Shown here: one piece after another, positions 40,304-49,536 of the stretch
Layout of the letters: every line of letters begins with the position of its first letter
How positions within the stretch are numbered: the first letter of the stretch is position 1
Source: Pelomonas sp. Root1237
Lineage (GTDB): Bacteria > Pseudomonadota > Gammaproteobacteria > Burkholderiales > Burkholderiaceae_C
Length of the DNA stretch: 64,000 bases
Reading direction: 5' to 3'
Assembly (NCBI RefSeq): GCF_001425055.1
Contig: NZ_LMDK01000016.1
Location: 1 to 64,000 of the forward strand
Program-made: the position numbers and the translations under genes
The notes under the pieces: generated by a model
Databases searched by the model: none
Seen by the model: the letters and a program-made list of their open reading frames with translations, nothing else
What the model was told of the DNA's origin: nothing

Positions 40304-41620
40304 ATGCGAATTCTTTGGACGCTGGCCCTGGCGGCCGGGCTCGGCCATGCGCAGACCAACACGGCACCTCTGCATCCGGCCACCTATGTGCACGCCGGCT
40401 GGGCGCAGACCACCGGCGGCCAGGGCGGCAAGATCATCCGCGTGACGACGCTGGCGGCGGAAGGCCCGGGCAGCCTGAAGGCGGCCCTGGATACGCCGGG
40501 GCCGCGCATCGTCGTCTTCGAGGTGGGCGGCGTCATCGACCTGGCGGGCAAGAGCTGGAAGCTGCACGAGGGTCGGATCACCATCGCCGGCCAGACGGCG
40601 CCCGACCCCGGCATCACGCTGGTCAAGGGCGAACTGGAGGTGTTTGCCAAGGACGTCATCCTGCAGCACATCAGCATCCGCCCCGGCGCCTTCGGGCGGC
40701 CGAAACGCAGCGGCAACGACCATGACGGCTTCTCCACCGGCGACGGCGCCGAGCGCGTCATCGTCGACCATTGCAGCTTCTCCTGGGCAACGGACGAAAA
40801 CCTCTCCGTCGGCGGCCATCGCTTCGAGGGCGCCACCCCCGACGACTGGCGCGCCCACACCTCGCATGCCATCACCTACAGCCACAACCTCATCTACGAG
40901 GGGCTGAACGAGGCGGTGCACATCAAGGGCGAGCACAGCAAGGGCTCGCTGATCCACGACAACGCCACGCAGATCCTGCTGCTGGGCAACGTCTATGCGT
41001 CCAACCGCGAGCGCAACGCGCTGTTCAAGGGCGGCGTCTGGGGTGCCATGGTCAACAACCTGATCTACAACCCCGGCTGGCGGGCGGTGCACTACAACCT
41101 GATCGCCCACGAATGGGTGGGCCGGCCTTACCAGGTCGGCAAGATCACGCTGGCCGGCAACGTCTACCGCGCCGGCCCTGGCACGGCGCTCAACCTGCCC
41201 TTCTTCACACTGGGCGGCGTCGGCGACGTGCAGCTCTACGAACAGGACAACCTCGCCGTCGACCGCCAGGGCCAACCCCTGCCGATGACGGGCCGCTACA
41301 CAACCAGCGCCGAGATCATTCCCGTGCGCCAGCCCTATCTGCCTGCCGGCCTGAACTGGCTGCCACCGCGCGAGCTGGAGAAGCTGCTGCCGCTGTACGT
41401 CGGCTCGCGGCCCTGGGCGCGCGATCCGCTGGACTTCAAGCAGCTGTCCGACATCGCCGAGGACCGCGGCCAGCTCATCGACGACGAGACCCAGAACAAC
41501 CCCGAGGGCCTGCCCAAGCGCAAGCCGACGCAGCGCACCTTTGTCGAGGCCGACTGGAATCTCGCCGACATGGCGCCGAAGGCGGGCTGGCAATCGCTGT
41601 TCACGCAGGTCTCGAAGTGA
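40304..41620 (+). CDS. Pectate lyase-like parallel beta-helix protein (PL1)
   Basis: A 438-residue exported protein (signal peptide MRILWTLALAAGLGHA). It has the PL1-type right-handed beta-helix sequence pattern: GGQGGKIIRVTTLAAEGPGS, VFEVGGVIDLAGKSW, ITIAGQTAPDPGITLVKGEL, DHCSFSWATDENLSV and ITYSHNLIYEGLNE. The WATDE block and HSKGSLIHDN carry likely calcium and catalytic residues. The C-terminal 80 residues form a conserved extension ending DWNLADMAPKAGW. A paralogue with the same architecture lies at 53070-54410. It cleaves polygalacturonate or a substituted pectin by beta-elimination. Its stop overlaps the GH43 start (GTGA). Confidence 0.85.
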   Translation: MRILWTLALAAGLGHAQTNTAPLHPATYVHAGWAQTTGGQGGKIIRVTTLAAEGPGSLKAALDTPGPRIVVFEVGGVIDLAGKSWKLHEGRITIAGQTAPDPGITLVKGELEVFAKDVILQHISIRPGAFGRPKRSGNDHDGFSTGDGAERVIVDHCSFSWATDENLSVGGHRFEGATPDDWRAHTSHAITYSHNLIYEGLNEAVHIKGEHSKGSLIHDNATQILLLGNVYASNRERNALFKGGVWGAMVNNLIYNPGWRAVHYNLIAHEWVGRPYQVGKITLAGNVYRAGPGTALNLPFFTLGGVGDVQLYEQDNLAVDRQGQPLPMTGRYTTSAEIIPVRQPYLPAGLNWLPPRELEKLLPLYVGSRPWARDPLDFKQLSDIAEDRGQLIDDETQNNPEGLPKRKPTQRTFVEADWNLADMAPKAGWQSLFTQVSK

Positions 41621-43215
41621 GCCTGGACCGCCGCGGCTTGCTGGCACTGCTGGCGGTCCCACCGGCCTGGGGCGCCGCCGACTGCTCCGACGCGCCCGGC
41701 CAGCCCTACCTGCCGCCTTGCCAGCCCTGGCCCAAGGGCATTGAGGGCCAGCGCAAGGCCGACCTGGGTGATGGTCGTTTCCTGAACCCTGTGCTGGCCG
41801 GCGACAGGCCCGACCCGACGGTGCTGAAGGACGGCAGCGACTACTACCTGACCCACTCCAGCTTCGAGGCCGTGCCGGGCCTCTTGATCTGGCATTCACG
41901 CGACCTGGTCAACTGGCGGCCGGTGGCCAACGCGCTGCACGAGGCGGTGGGCAGCGTCTGGGCGCCGGACCTGTGCAAGCACGGCGATCGCTACTACCTC
42001 TATCTGCCCGTCAAGGCCTCGCCCAACGACATCCTCGTCAGCTGGGCCGATCGCATCGAGGGGCCGTGGTCCCAGCCTGTGCCGCTCGGGCTGAGCAAGC
42101 ACATCGACCCGACGCATGTCGTCGGCGAAGACGGCCGACGCTGGCTCTTTCTCAGTGGTGGCGACCGCGTGCGCCTCAGTGAGGACGGGCTCAAGCTTGC
42201 CGGCTCCATCGAGCATGTCTACGACCCCTGGCGCTATCCCGAAGACTGGGACGTCGAAAGCTTCTCGCCCGAGGGGCCCAAGATGCTGCGCCATGGCGGC
42301 TGGTGGCACATGCTGCTGGCGGTGGGCGGCACCGCCGGGCCACCGACCGGGCACATGGTCATCGCCGCGCGCAGCCGCACGCTTGACGGCCCCTGGGAGC
42401 AGGCGCCGCACAACCCGCTGATGCGCACCCGCTCACCGCGCGAGCGCTGGTGGTCGCGCGGTCATGGCAGCCTGGTCCAAGGCCCCGCGGGCGATTGGTG
42501 GATGCTGTATCACGGCTACGAGAACAGCTTCCACACGCTGGGCCGACAGATGCTGCTGGCACCGGCGCGCTTCAGTGCCGATGGCTGGTTCCATGTCGAT
42601 GCCGACGACGGCGCGCCGCTGCCCAAACCCAAGGGCGGCGACGCCGTACCGCATGGCCTGGCGCTGTCGGACGATTTCTCCGGCACGACGCTGAAAACCC
42701 ATTGGCAATTCCTCAGCGGCAGCAACCAGGCGCAGCGCGCCCGCGTTGCGGACGGCAAGCTGCGCCTCACCGCCACCGGCAAAGGCCCGGCCGACAGCCC
42801 ACCGCTGGGCTTCATCCAGGGCGACCCGGCGTTCGAGCTGGAGTTCGATCTCGACTTCGACGAAGGCGTGCAAGCCGGCCTCGTCATGTTCTACAGCCCG
42901 CGCCTGTACGCCGGCATGGGCGCCAATGCGAAGAGCTTGCAGTTGCACCGCTACGGCCAGGACATCCGCGCCGTGCCCAAGCCCGCTGGCATCTCGCGGC
43001 GCATGCAGTTGAGGTTGCGCTGCGTGCGCCATGTGCTGACGCTGTACTCGCGTGCCGACGCCGGCCAGCCCTGGGCCAAGTTCCCGGTGCAGATGGACGT
43101 CAGCGGCTACCACCACAACACAGCGGGCGGCTTCGCCAGCCTGCGCCCGGCGATCTACGCGGCGGGTCAAGGCGAAGCACGCTTCTCGAACTTGCGCTAT
43201 CGCGCTCTCGACTAA
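41617..43215 (+). CDS. Glycoside hydrolase family 43 with C-terminal beta-sandwich
   Basis: A 532-residue exported enzyme starting with GTG at 41617 over the upstream stop; the N terminus (LDRRGLLALLAVPPAWGAA) looks like a Tat-like signal with a short RR motif. The five-bladed propeller of GH43 is evident: D66 in GDRPDPTVLKDGSDYYL (base), D164 in HIDPTHVVGEDG (pKa-modulating) and E219 in SFSPEGPKML (acid). After about residue 340 a concanavalin-like domain (LSDDFSGTTLKTHWQFLSGS ... ARFSNLRYRALD) matches GH43-associated C2 domains. GH43 members remove arabinose, xylose or galactose side chains; here an arabinan/galactan side-chain role in pectin is likely. Confidence 0.9.
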   Translation: MSLDRRGLLALLAVPPAWGAADCSDAPGQPYLPPCQPWPKGIEGQRKADLGDGRFLNPVLAGDRPDPTVLKDGSDYYLTHSSFEAVPGLLIWHSRDLVNWRPVANALHEAVGSVWAPDLCKHGDRYYLYLPVKASPNDILVSWADRIEGPWSQPVPLGLSKHIDPTHVVGEDGRRWLFLSGGDRVRLSEDGLKLAGSIEHVYDPWRYPEDWDVESFSPEGPKMLRHGGWWHMLLAVGGTAGPPTGHMVIAARSRTLDGPWEQAPHNPLMRTRSPRERWWSRGHGSLVQGPAGDWWMLYHGYENSFHTLGRQMLLAPARFSADGWFHVDADDGAPLPKPKGGDAVPHGLALSDDFSGTTLKTHWQFLSGSNQAQRARVADGKLRLTATGKGPADSPPLGFIQGDPAFELEFDLDFDEGVQAGLVMFYSPRLYAGMGANAKSLQLHRYGQDIRAVPKPAGISRRMQLRLRCVRHVLTLYSRADAGQPWAKFPVQMDVSGYHHNTAGGFASLRPAIYAAGQGEARFSNLRYRALD

Positions 43216-43224
43216 GGAGACCTC

Positions 43225-44184
43225 ATGAAGATCCAAACCACGCTGATCGCTGCGGCGCTGCTCAGCCCCGCAGCCTGGGCCCTGGAGCTGAAGTCCGCCG
43301 ACGTGCACAACAGCGACGACTACCCCACCGTCGTCGCCGTCAAGCACCTGGGCCAGTTGCTCGCCAAGAGCAGCGGCGGCGCGCTGACGGTCAAGGTCTT
43401 CAACAAGGGCGCGCTCGGCAGCGAGAAGGAGACCATCGACCAGGTCAAGCTCGGCGCATTGGCGATGACACGAGTCAACCTCGCGCCGCTGACGGCCATG
43501 TGCCCCAAGACGCTGGTGCCTTCCCTGCCCTTCCTGTTCCGCGACACGGCCCACATGCGCCATGCCTTCGACGGCCCGGCCGGCGAGGAGATCCTCAAGG
43601 CCTGCGAGCACTCGGGGCTGGTGGGCCTGGCGCTGTACGACTCCGGCGCCCGCTCGGTCTATGCCCGCAAGCCCATCAAGGCACTGGCCGACATGAAGGG
43701 CCTGAAGATCCGCGTGCAGCAGACCGACCTGTGGGTGGCCGCCATGACGGCGCTGAGCGCCAACCCCTCGCCCATGCCCATCGGCGAGGTCTACACGGGG
43801 CTCAAGACCGGCCTTATCGATGCGGCCGAGAACAACGTGCCGAGCTACGAGGGCTTCCGCCACTTCGAGGCGGCCAAGTTCTACAGCCGCACCGAGCATT
43901 CGATGACGCCCGAGGGGCTGTTCATCAGCAAGCGCATCTGGGACAAGCTGACACCCGACCAGCAGAAGCAGCTGCGCGAGGCCGCCAAGGCCTCGGTCGC
44001 CGTCGAGCGCGAACGCTGGGACGCGCAGGAAGCCAAGGCCCTGGCCGCCGTGAAGGCCGCCGGCGCGCAGATCGTCGAGCCGGACCGCGAAGCCTTCCGC
44101 CAGGCCGTCCAGCCAGTCATCGCCAAGTTCGTCAACACGCCGGAACTCCAAGCCCTCGTCAAAGCGATTCAAGACACCAAATGA
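43225..44184 (+). CDS. TRAP transporter substrate-binding protein (DctP family)
   Basis: A 319-residue periplasmic binding protein with a signal peptide ending in AAWA. Landmarks of DctP are [60 protein letters not shown], the Arg-bearing [20 protein letters not shown] and [18 protein letters not shown]. It has AAGGAG in front of the ATG. It binds an organic acid, most likely a galacturonate or unsaturated uronide given its neighbours. It is the first of three TRAP genes; the small permease overlaps its stop. Confidence 0.92.
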   Translation: MKIQTTLIAAALLSPAAWALELKSADVHNSDDYPTVVAVKHLGQLLAKSSGGALTVKVFNKGALGSEKETIDQVKLGALAMTRVNLAPLTAMCPKTLVPSLPFLFRDTAHMRHAFDGPAGEEILKACEHSGLVGLALYDSGARSVYARKPIKALADMKGLKIRVQQTDLWVAAMTALSANPSPMPIGEVYTGLKTGLIDAAENNVPSYEGFRHFEAAKFYSRTEHSMTPEGLFISKRIWDKLTPDQQKQLREAAKASVAVERERWDAQEAKALAAVKAAGAQIVEPDREAFRQAVQPVIAKFVNTPELQALVKAIQDTK

Positions 44185-44675
44185 ACGCCTACACCAAGCT
44201 CTGCGCGGCGCTGTCGCGCTGGTCGCTGCGCACCGCCGTGCTGGGCCTCGTCGTCCTCGTCATCTGCGTGCAATGGCAGGTCGTGGGCCGCTACCTGCTG
44301 AACGACTCGCCCACCTGGACCGAGCCCTTCGCGCTGCTGCTGGTGCTCTACATCACGGCCTTGGCCGTGGCGGTGGGCGTGCGCGATGCCGGCCACCTGG
44401 GCATGGAGTCCATCGTGGTGCTGCTGCCCAAGGGCGCGCAGCGCGTGGCCGAGGCGCTCATCCACCTCTGCGTGATCGTCTTCGCCGTGCTGATGGCCGT
44501 CGCGGGCTGGGAGTGGCTGACGCTGAAATGGGCCGAGCCCAAGCCCATGCTCGGCATGTCCGAGGGGCTGGACTATCTGCCGCTGGTCATCTCCGGCGTG
44601 CTCATCGTGCTGTTCTGCATCGAGCACTTGATCGCGCTGTGGCGCGACCAGACCATAGAAGAAGCGGGAGTCTGA
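44181..44675 (+). CDS. TRAP transporter small permease (DctQ family)
   Basis: A 164-residue membrane protein with four helices. The DctQ pattern is seen in [20 protein letters not shown] and in [20 protein letters not shown]. It stabilises the large permease and contacts the binding protein. Its ATG overlaps the DctP stop (ATGA) and the large permease follows after one base. Confidence 0.9.
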   Translation: MNAYTKLCAALSRWSLRTAVLGLVVLVICVQWQVVGRYLLNDSPTWTEPFALLLVLYITALAVAVGVRDAGHLGMESIVVLLPKGAQRVAEALIHLCVIVFAVLMAVAGWEWLTLKWAEPKPMLGMSEGLDYLPLVISGVLIVLFCIEHLIALWRDQTIEEAGV

Positions 44676-44676
44676 G

Positions 44677-45981
44677 GTGGAGGGTCTTGAACTCTGGATC
44701 ATGTGCGGCAGCTTCGTGCTGCTGCTGCTCTTGGGCGTGCCGGTGGCCTTTGCCATCGGACTGTCGTCCGTGGCGACGGCGCTCGCGGCCGACCTGCCCA
44801 TGGCCATCGTCTTCCAGAAGATGGTGGGCGGCATGCAGATCTTCTCCTTCCTCGCCATCCCGTTCTTCATCTTTGCCGGCGAGCTGATGCTGCACGGCGG
44901 CATCGCCGAGCGCATCGTCAACTTCGCCAACCGGCTGGTGGGCCATGTACGTGGCGGCCTGGGCATGAGCAATGTGCTGGGCTGCACGCTGTTCGGCGGC
45001 GTGGCCGGCTCACCGTTGGCCGATGTGTCGGCGATGGGCTCGGTGATGATCCCGCTGATGAAGCGCGAGGGCTATGACGCCGACTACGCGGTCAACGTGA
45101 CCACGCACGCCGCCCTGGTCGGCGCGCTGATGCCCACCTCGCACAACCTCATCATCTATGTGCTGGCCACGGCCGGCATTGCGGCGGTCAGCGTCTTCAA
45201 CCTCATCCTCGCCTGCCTGATCCCGGCGGTGCTGCTGACGCTGTCCAATCTGGCCGCGGCCTATGGCGTCGCGGTGAAGCGCGGATACCCGACGCACGGC
45301 GCCTTTCCCGGCTGGGGAGCCGTGTTCTCGGCCTTTGTCGCGGCACTGCCGGGCCTGCTGGTCATCGTCATCATCCTGGGCGGCATCCTCAGCGGCGTGT
45401 TCACGGCCACCGAGTCGGCCGCCACGGCCGTCTGCTGGGCGCTGATCGTCACTGGGCTGGCCTACAAATCCTTGAGCCGCCGCGGCTTCCTGGAGGCCTG
45501 CGCCAAGGCCTGCAAGACGACGGGCGTCGTGCTGCTCTTGATCGGCATCTCGGCCGCGTTCGGCTACTTCATGGCGTTGTACGAGGTGCCGCAGAAGACC
45601 GGTGAATGGCTGGAGCAACTCAGCGGCAATCGACCGTGGGCGATCTTCCTGTGGGTGAACGTGCTGCTCTTCGTGCTCGGCACCTTCCTGGACATGGCGG
45701 CCACCATCCTGATCTGCACACCCATCTTCCTGCCCATCTGCATGAAGGCCGGCATGGACCCGACGCAGTTCGGCGTCGTCATGCTGCTGAACTGCGCGCT
45801 GGGCCTGAACACGCCGCCGGTGGGCAGCACGCAGTTCGTCGGCTGCGCGATCGGTGGCGTCAGCGTCGGCCAGGTCATGCGCTCGATCGCGCCCTTTTAC
45901 GGCGCGCTGCTGGCCACACTGCTGGCCGTCACCTACATCCCCGCGCTGTCGATGGCGCTACCGGCATGGGTGGGTGGCTAG
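44677..45981 (+). CDS. TRAP transporter large permease (DctM family)
   Basis: A 434-residue polytopic protein, the sodium-coupled channel of the TRAP system. Landmarks are IPFFIFAGELMLHGGIAERI, TLFGGVAGSPLADVSAMGSV, GALMPTSHNLIIYVLATAGI and the C-terminal LNCALGLNTPPVGSTQFVGC. The start is a GTG at 44677 with a purine-rich upstream. Together with DctP/DctQ it brings a uronate-like anion across the inner membrane. The stop overlaps the convergent binding-protein gene by four bases. Confidence 0.92.
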   Translation: MEGLELWIMCGSFVLLLLLGVPVAFAIGLSSVATALAADLPMAIVFQKMVGGMQIFSFLAIPFFIFAGELMLHGGIAERIVNFANRLVGHVRGGLGMSNVLGCTLFGGVAGSPLADVSAMGSVMIPLMKREGYDADYAVNVTTHAALVGALMPTSHNLIIYVLATAGIAAVSVFNLILACLIPAVLLTLSNLAAAYGVAVKRGYPTHGAFPGWGAVFSAFVAALPGLLVIVIILGGILSGVFTATESAATAVCWALIVTGLAYKSLSRRGFLEACAKACKTTGVVLLLIGISAAFGYFMALYEVPQKTGEWLEQLSGNRPWAIFLWVNVLLFVLGTFLDMAATILICTPIFLPICMKAGMDPTQFGVVMLLNCALGLNTPPVGSTQFVGCAIGGVSVGQVMRSIAPFYGALLATLLAVTYIPALSMALPAWVGG

Positions 45982-46745
45982 TAGCCTGGATAACGCGCCA
46001 GCACCCGGTTCCATTCGGGCTGCTGGCGCGCCCGCTGCAGGCCCAGGTTGAGGCGCTGCATCAGGTCCGGCCGCCGCTCCAGCGTGCGCCGGCTGACGTA
46101 GACATGGACCGGGCTCACGGCCAACTCCAGCACCACCTCCACCGCCTCACCGGGCTCACGCGCGGCGCGGTAGAGCAGCGTGGCGGGGTCGTCGATGACG
46201 TAGTCCACGCGCCGCCCGCGCAGGGCCGACAGCGTCAGGTCATTGGCATGCAGCGGCACCAGCTGGCCCGCCAGCTCCGGGTCCTCCAGCTCGCGGCGCA
46301 CGGCCAGCGGAAAGGACACGCCGCGGATCATGCCGATCTTGACCGCGCGGCCCTTCAGGTCGGCCAGCCGGCGCGGCCGATTCGCTGCACCCGCCAAGCC
46401 CATCAGCGCCACGCGTTCGTTGCGGTAGGCCAGCGTGAAGTCGCCAAACGCCAGCCGCTCCGGCGTGTGCGTGGCCGAGGACATCAGGTCCAGTTCGCCT
46501 TGGGCGATGTCCGGGACCTGCCGCGCCCAGGGCCGGCGCGACCATTGCAGATGCTCGCCGCAAGCCTGGGCCATCAACTCCAGCAGTTCCACGTCCAGGC
46601 CCTGCGGGTTGCCGGAAGCGCCCTTGCTCTGGAAGGGCGGGTAGTCGCTCCAGCCGATCCGCAGCGGCGCCCTGTCGTCGGCCCACGCCATCGCATCTGG
46701 GAGGGTCAGGAGCAGCAGACAGGCATCGCGGCGGCGCAGGCGCAT
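45978..46745 (-). CDS. Periplasmic solute-binding protein, family 3-like
   Basis: A 255-residue protein with a signal peptide (LLLLTLPDAMAWA). The fold resembles the SBP_bac_3 family: IGWSDYPPFQSKGASGNPQG, LDVELLELMAQACG, QGELDLMSSATHTPERLAFG, FGDFTLAYRNERVAL and RVDYVIDDPATLLYRA. There is no partner ABC permease nearby, so it may serve as a sensor input or an orphan binding protein. It is convergent to the TRAP operon and divergent from the alpha/beta hydrolase gene across 47 bases. Confidence 0.8.
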   Translation of the reverse strand: MRLRRRDACLLLLTLPDAMAWADDRAPLRIGWSDYPPFQSKGASGNPQGLDVELLELMAQACGEHLQWSRRPWARQVPDIAQGELDLMSSATHTPERLAFGDFTLAYRNERVALMGLAGAANRPRRLADLKGRAVKIGMIRGVSFPLAVRRELEDPELAGQLVPLHANDLTLSALRGRRVDYVIDDPATLLYRAAREPGEAVEVVLELAVSPVHVYVSRRTLERRPDLMQRLNLGLQRARQQPEWNRVLARYPGY

Positions 46746-46792
46746 CGCCCGACTCTCTCACAGCGCCGCCAGCTTGGCAGCCCCTGGCGACC

Positions 46793-47881
46793 ATGAACCT
46801 TGCACGTCGCCAACTGTTTGCTGCGCTGGCCACGTGGCCGGTGTTCGCCCGTGCCGAAGCCCTCGACGAGACGCTGGCGGGCCTGCAGCGCCGCTGGCAC
46901 CCGCGCCTGGCCTGGCGCCCCGGCCCCGGCTGGCGCGCCGAAGCCCTGGCCAACGCCCGTCGGCTGATCCTGCAGCCGGGTGACGTCGGAAACGACTTCG
47001 CGACTGAAGTGCTCGGCGAGCAAGACCGCGGCAGCCACACGGCCCAGGCGCTGACGCTGCGCGGCGCACTCGGCGACCGCGTACCGGCGCTCTATCTGCG
47101 CCCCAAGGGCGCCGGCCCACATCCCGCCGTCGCCGTCATGCACGACCACGGTGCGCGTTTCGACATCGGCAAGGAAAAGCTGATCCGGCCGCTCCAGCCC
47201 AGCCCGTCGGCTGAGGCCTGGGCGCAGCGCTATTACGGCGGCAGCTTCGTCGGCGACACATTGGTTGAAGCCGGCTTTGCCGTGCTGGCCATTGACGCAT
47301 TGGGCTGGGGCGACCGCAGCCGCCCCGGCCTGGCGCGCGACGACCAGCAGGCTCTGGCCAGCCACCTGATGCAGCTCGGCCACAGCTGGGCCGGCCTCAT
47401 CGCCAGCGACGACCTGCGCTCGCACCGCTGGCTGCGCGAGCGGCCCGAAGTGGATGGCAAACGCGTCGCGGTGCTGGGCTTCTCGATGGGCGCATTCCGC
47501 GCCTGGCAGCTGGCGGCCGTCTGCGAGGAGGTGTCGGCCTGCGTCGCCGCGCACTGGATGTGTACGCGCGAAGGGCTGCTGCGGCCGGGAGAGCACACCC
47601 TGGTGGGGCAGTCCGCCTTCAGCATGGCCCATCCGGGGCTGGCGGCGGAGCTGGATCATCCGGATGTGGCAGCGCTGATTGCGCCGAGGCCGTTGATGCT
47701 GTTCGGATCGCCGGACGACAAGCTGTTTCCGTGGGATGCGGTGCAGCAGGCTTGGGGACGGTTGGGTCAGGCTTGGGGACGAGGGGCCGGCTTGCAGACG
47801 CGCGCCACGCCCGGTGGGCACCTGTTCGACGTCGAGCAGCAGCGGGCGGCGGCGACATGGCTGGCAAGTCAGCGCCATTGA
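46793..47881 (+). CDS. Exported alpha/beta hydrolase (dienelactone hydrolase/esterase-like)
   Basis: A 362-residue protein with a short signal (MNLARRQLFAALATWPVFARA). The catalytic triad is S231 in VLGFSMGAFRAW, D308 in FGSPDDKLFPW and H343 in TPGGHLFDV. HPAVAVMHDHGARFDIGKEK is the oxyanion strand. The layout fits the Abhydrolase_7/dienelactone-hydrolase-like esterases found in several pectin utilisation loci. Removal of acetyl or methyl groups from pectic oligomers is plausible but not proven by sequence. Confidence 0.8.
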   Translation: MNLARRQLFAALATWPVFARAEALDETLAGLQRRWHPRLAWRPGPGWRAEALANARRLILQPGDVGNDFATEVLGEQDRGSHTAQALTLRGALGDRVPALYLRPKGAGPHPAVAVMHDHGARFDIGKEKLIRPLQPSPSAEAWAQRYYGGSFVGDTLVEAGFAVLAIDALGWGDRSRPGLARDDQQALASHLMQLGHSWAGLIASDDLRSHRWLRERPEVDGKRVAVLGFSMGAFRAWQLAAVCEEVSACVAAHWMCTREGLLRPGEHTLVGQSAFSMAHPGLAAELDHPDVAALIAPRPLMLFGSPDDKLFPWDAVQQAWGRLGQAWGRGAGLQTRATPGGHLFDVEQQRAAATWLASQRH

Positions 47882-47992
47882 CGGACAGCACGGCCCGGGC
47901 GCGGCCCGACAAGGCGGAGTTTTCACCTCGGCAACATCCTGCCGACCCTGACTTTGTTGGCATAGTCCTTCCATCACAGCTGCGAGCATTGA

Positions 47993-48445
47993 ATGCGTGC
48001 ATCCCACAACCTCCAAATCCCGATCGCCGATCAACCCGGCGGCCTGTGGGTCCAGCGCGCTGTCGGTGCCGTGACCCTGCTCCTGGGCATCACGCTCGCG
48101 GTGCTCCTCGCCTTCAGCACGTTCACGCTGGCGGCGCGCGGCGGCGCGACGCTGACCCCGGCCTTGATCTTCTGCGCGGTCATCGGAACCCTGTCGGCCT
48201 TCTTTGTCTCGGTGGGCGGTCGCATGAGCTTCAATCGGCCCAATCGACACGGCTCGCTGTTGACGCCCGGGCTGTGGTTTGTCATCGCGGCCCTGTTCTT
48301 TGCCTGCGCCGTGTTCGTGATGGGCACGCTCGTGGCCACCCGGCAGTTCGCCAAGCTCGAAGTGGCCGGCTACGCCCTTGCATTGGCCGTGCTCGCTGTC
48401 ATGGCCGGTCGGCGCGCCATGAAGAAGCGCGACAGCGCGTCGTGA
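47993..48445 (+). CDS. Small integral membrane protein of unknown function
   Basis: A 150-residue protein with four hydrophobic segments (RAVGAVTLLLGITLAVLLAF; TPALIFCAVIGTLSAFFVSV; LTPGLWFVIAALFFACAVFV; AGYALALAVLAVMAG) and a basic C terminus. I do not recognise a family. Its stop overlaps the GTG of the flavoprotein gene (GTGA), so the two are coupled. Confidence 0.7.
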   Translation: MRASHNLQIPIADQPGGLWVQRAVGAVTLLLGITLAVLLAFSTFTLAARGGATLTPALIFCAVIGTLSAFFVSVGGRMSFNRPNRHGSLLTPGLWFVIAALFFACAVFVMGTLVATRQFAKLEVAGYALALAVLAVMAGRRAMKKRDSAS

Positions 48446-48987
48446 GAGTTCTGGCGGTTTGCGGCAGCCTGCGCACCGCCTCCATCAACGCCGCGCTGCT
48501 GCGCACGGCCCAGTGCCTGGCGCCGCCAGATGTGGAGGTCAGTGTGTGCACATTGGTGGGTGAGCTTCCGCTCTTCAACCCGGACCTGGAGGCGAACCTG
48601 CCGCCCAGCGTCGCCCAGTTGCATGCCCAGGTCGCCGCATCGGATGCGCTGCTGATCGCCAGCCCGGAGTACGCCCACTGCGTCACCGGCGCCATCAAGA
48701 ACCTGCTGGACTGGCTGGTCAGCTTCGAGCCTTTTGTGGGCAAGCCGGTCGCCGTGCTCAATGCGTCGCCACGGGCGCATCACGCCGACGCGGCGCTGAA
48801 GGAAACACTGAGGACGATGTCGGCAGTCATCGTCGAGGCGGCGTCAGTCAGCATTCCCTTGCTCGGATCGGGCATCGCCGAGGCGGCCATGGCCGAGACA
48901 CCCTGGGTCGCCGAGGCCATCCACGCTTCGCTGGTGGCGCTGCAAGGCGCGCCGCACCCATCAGTGGCGCCGGCGGCCGATCTTTGA
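48442..48987 (+). CDS. NADPH-dependent FMN reductase-like flavoprotein
   Basis: A 181-residue protein of the FMN_red/flavodoxin-like fold. VLAVCGSLRTASINAALLRT is the FMN phosphate-binding loop (GSLRxxSxN), LLIASPEYAHCVTGAIKNLL holds the SPEY motif and LDWLVSF follows. The GTG at 48442 overlaps the upstream stop and gives the correct family N terminus. It would reduce FMN, quinones or other small acceptors in the cytoplasm. Confidence 0.9.
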   Translation: MRVLAVCGSLRTASINAALLRTAQCLAPPDVEVSVCTLVGELPLFNPDLEANLPPSVAQLHAQVAASDALLIASPEYAHCVTGAIKNLLDWLVSFEPFVGKPVAVLNASPRAHHADAALKETLRTMSAVIVEAASVSIPLLGSGIAEAAMAETPWVAEAIHASLVALQGAPHPSVAPAADL

Positions 48988-49066
48988 AAGCGGATCCACA
49001 CAAGCGCGATGGCGAATCAGGCGCTGCGGCGCCACACTCCAGCTCAAACCTGTCCTCGGACCTGCC

Positions 49067-49381
49067 ATGAACGAACTGCTCGCCGCCTACCGCTACACGA
49101 CCAACAACTACGCCCAGATCGAGGCCAGCAAGGTCTGCGGTTGCTGCAACTGTGTCGGCATCTTCAAGCCCGATGACATCGTCGGCTGGACCGGCCTGAC
49201 GGTGCAGAACATCGACGATCCCAAGGCCATCAGCGAACAGACAGCCATGTGCCCGCATTGCGGCTCCGAAGCCGTGCTGGGTGATGGCTGTGGCTTTCCG
49301 ATCAATGTGCAATTCCTGGCGCGGATGAACGAAGCATGGTTCCAGCGGACGATGATCCACAGGCCAGCGCAGAAGAAATAG
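49067..49381 (+). CDS. Small zinc-ribbon-like cytoplasmic protein
   Basis: A 104-residue protein. A CGCCNC cluster (about residues 24-29) and CPHCG (about 62-66) could together bind zinc. GIFKPDDIVGWTG and the C-terminal VQFLARMNEAWFQ are conserved-looking but unassigned. There is no signal peptide. It is a stand-alone gene in the accessory part of the pectin locus. Confidence 0.7.
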   Translation: MNELLAAYRYTTNNYAQIEASKVCGCCNCVGIFKPDDIVGWTGLTVQNIDDPKAISEQTAMCPHCGSEAVLGDGCGFPINVQFLARMNEAWFQRTMIHRPAQKK

Positions 49382-49536
49382 GGGCCGGATCGCCAGTCCT
49401 TGAGCCCCCCGACCACGGGGCGCTGCGGCTGCCACCAGGGGACGCGCCGACCGCCCGGCTGCCGGGGCCGCCGCTACATTCGGCCTTCGGGTGGCGGGCG
49501 CCAGCCGATCCCTGTCGGCAACCCGAAGGTAACGCC

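Noticed and set aside
45978-46745. Solute-binding protein as part of a complete ABC importer
   Set aside because: No ABC permease or importer ATPase lies next to it; the neighbouring transporter is a TRAP system with its own binding protein.
49382-49536. Possible small gene or RNA in the GC-rich gap before the PEP-CTERM gene
   Set aside because: No start with ribosome-binding site, no hairpin with T-run and no recognisable RNA motif.
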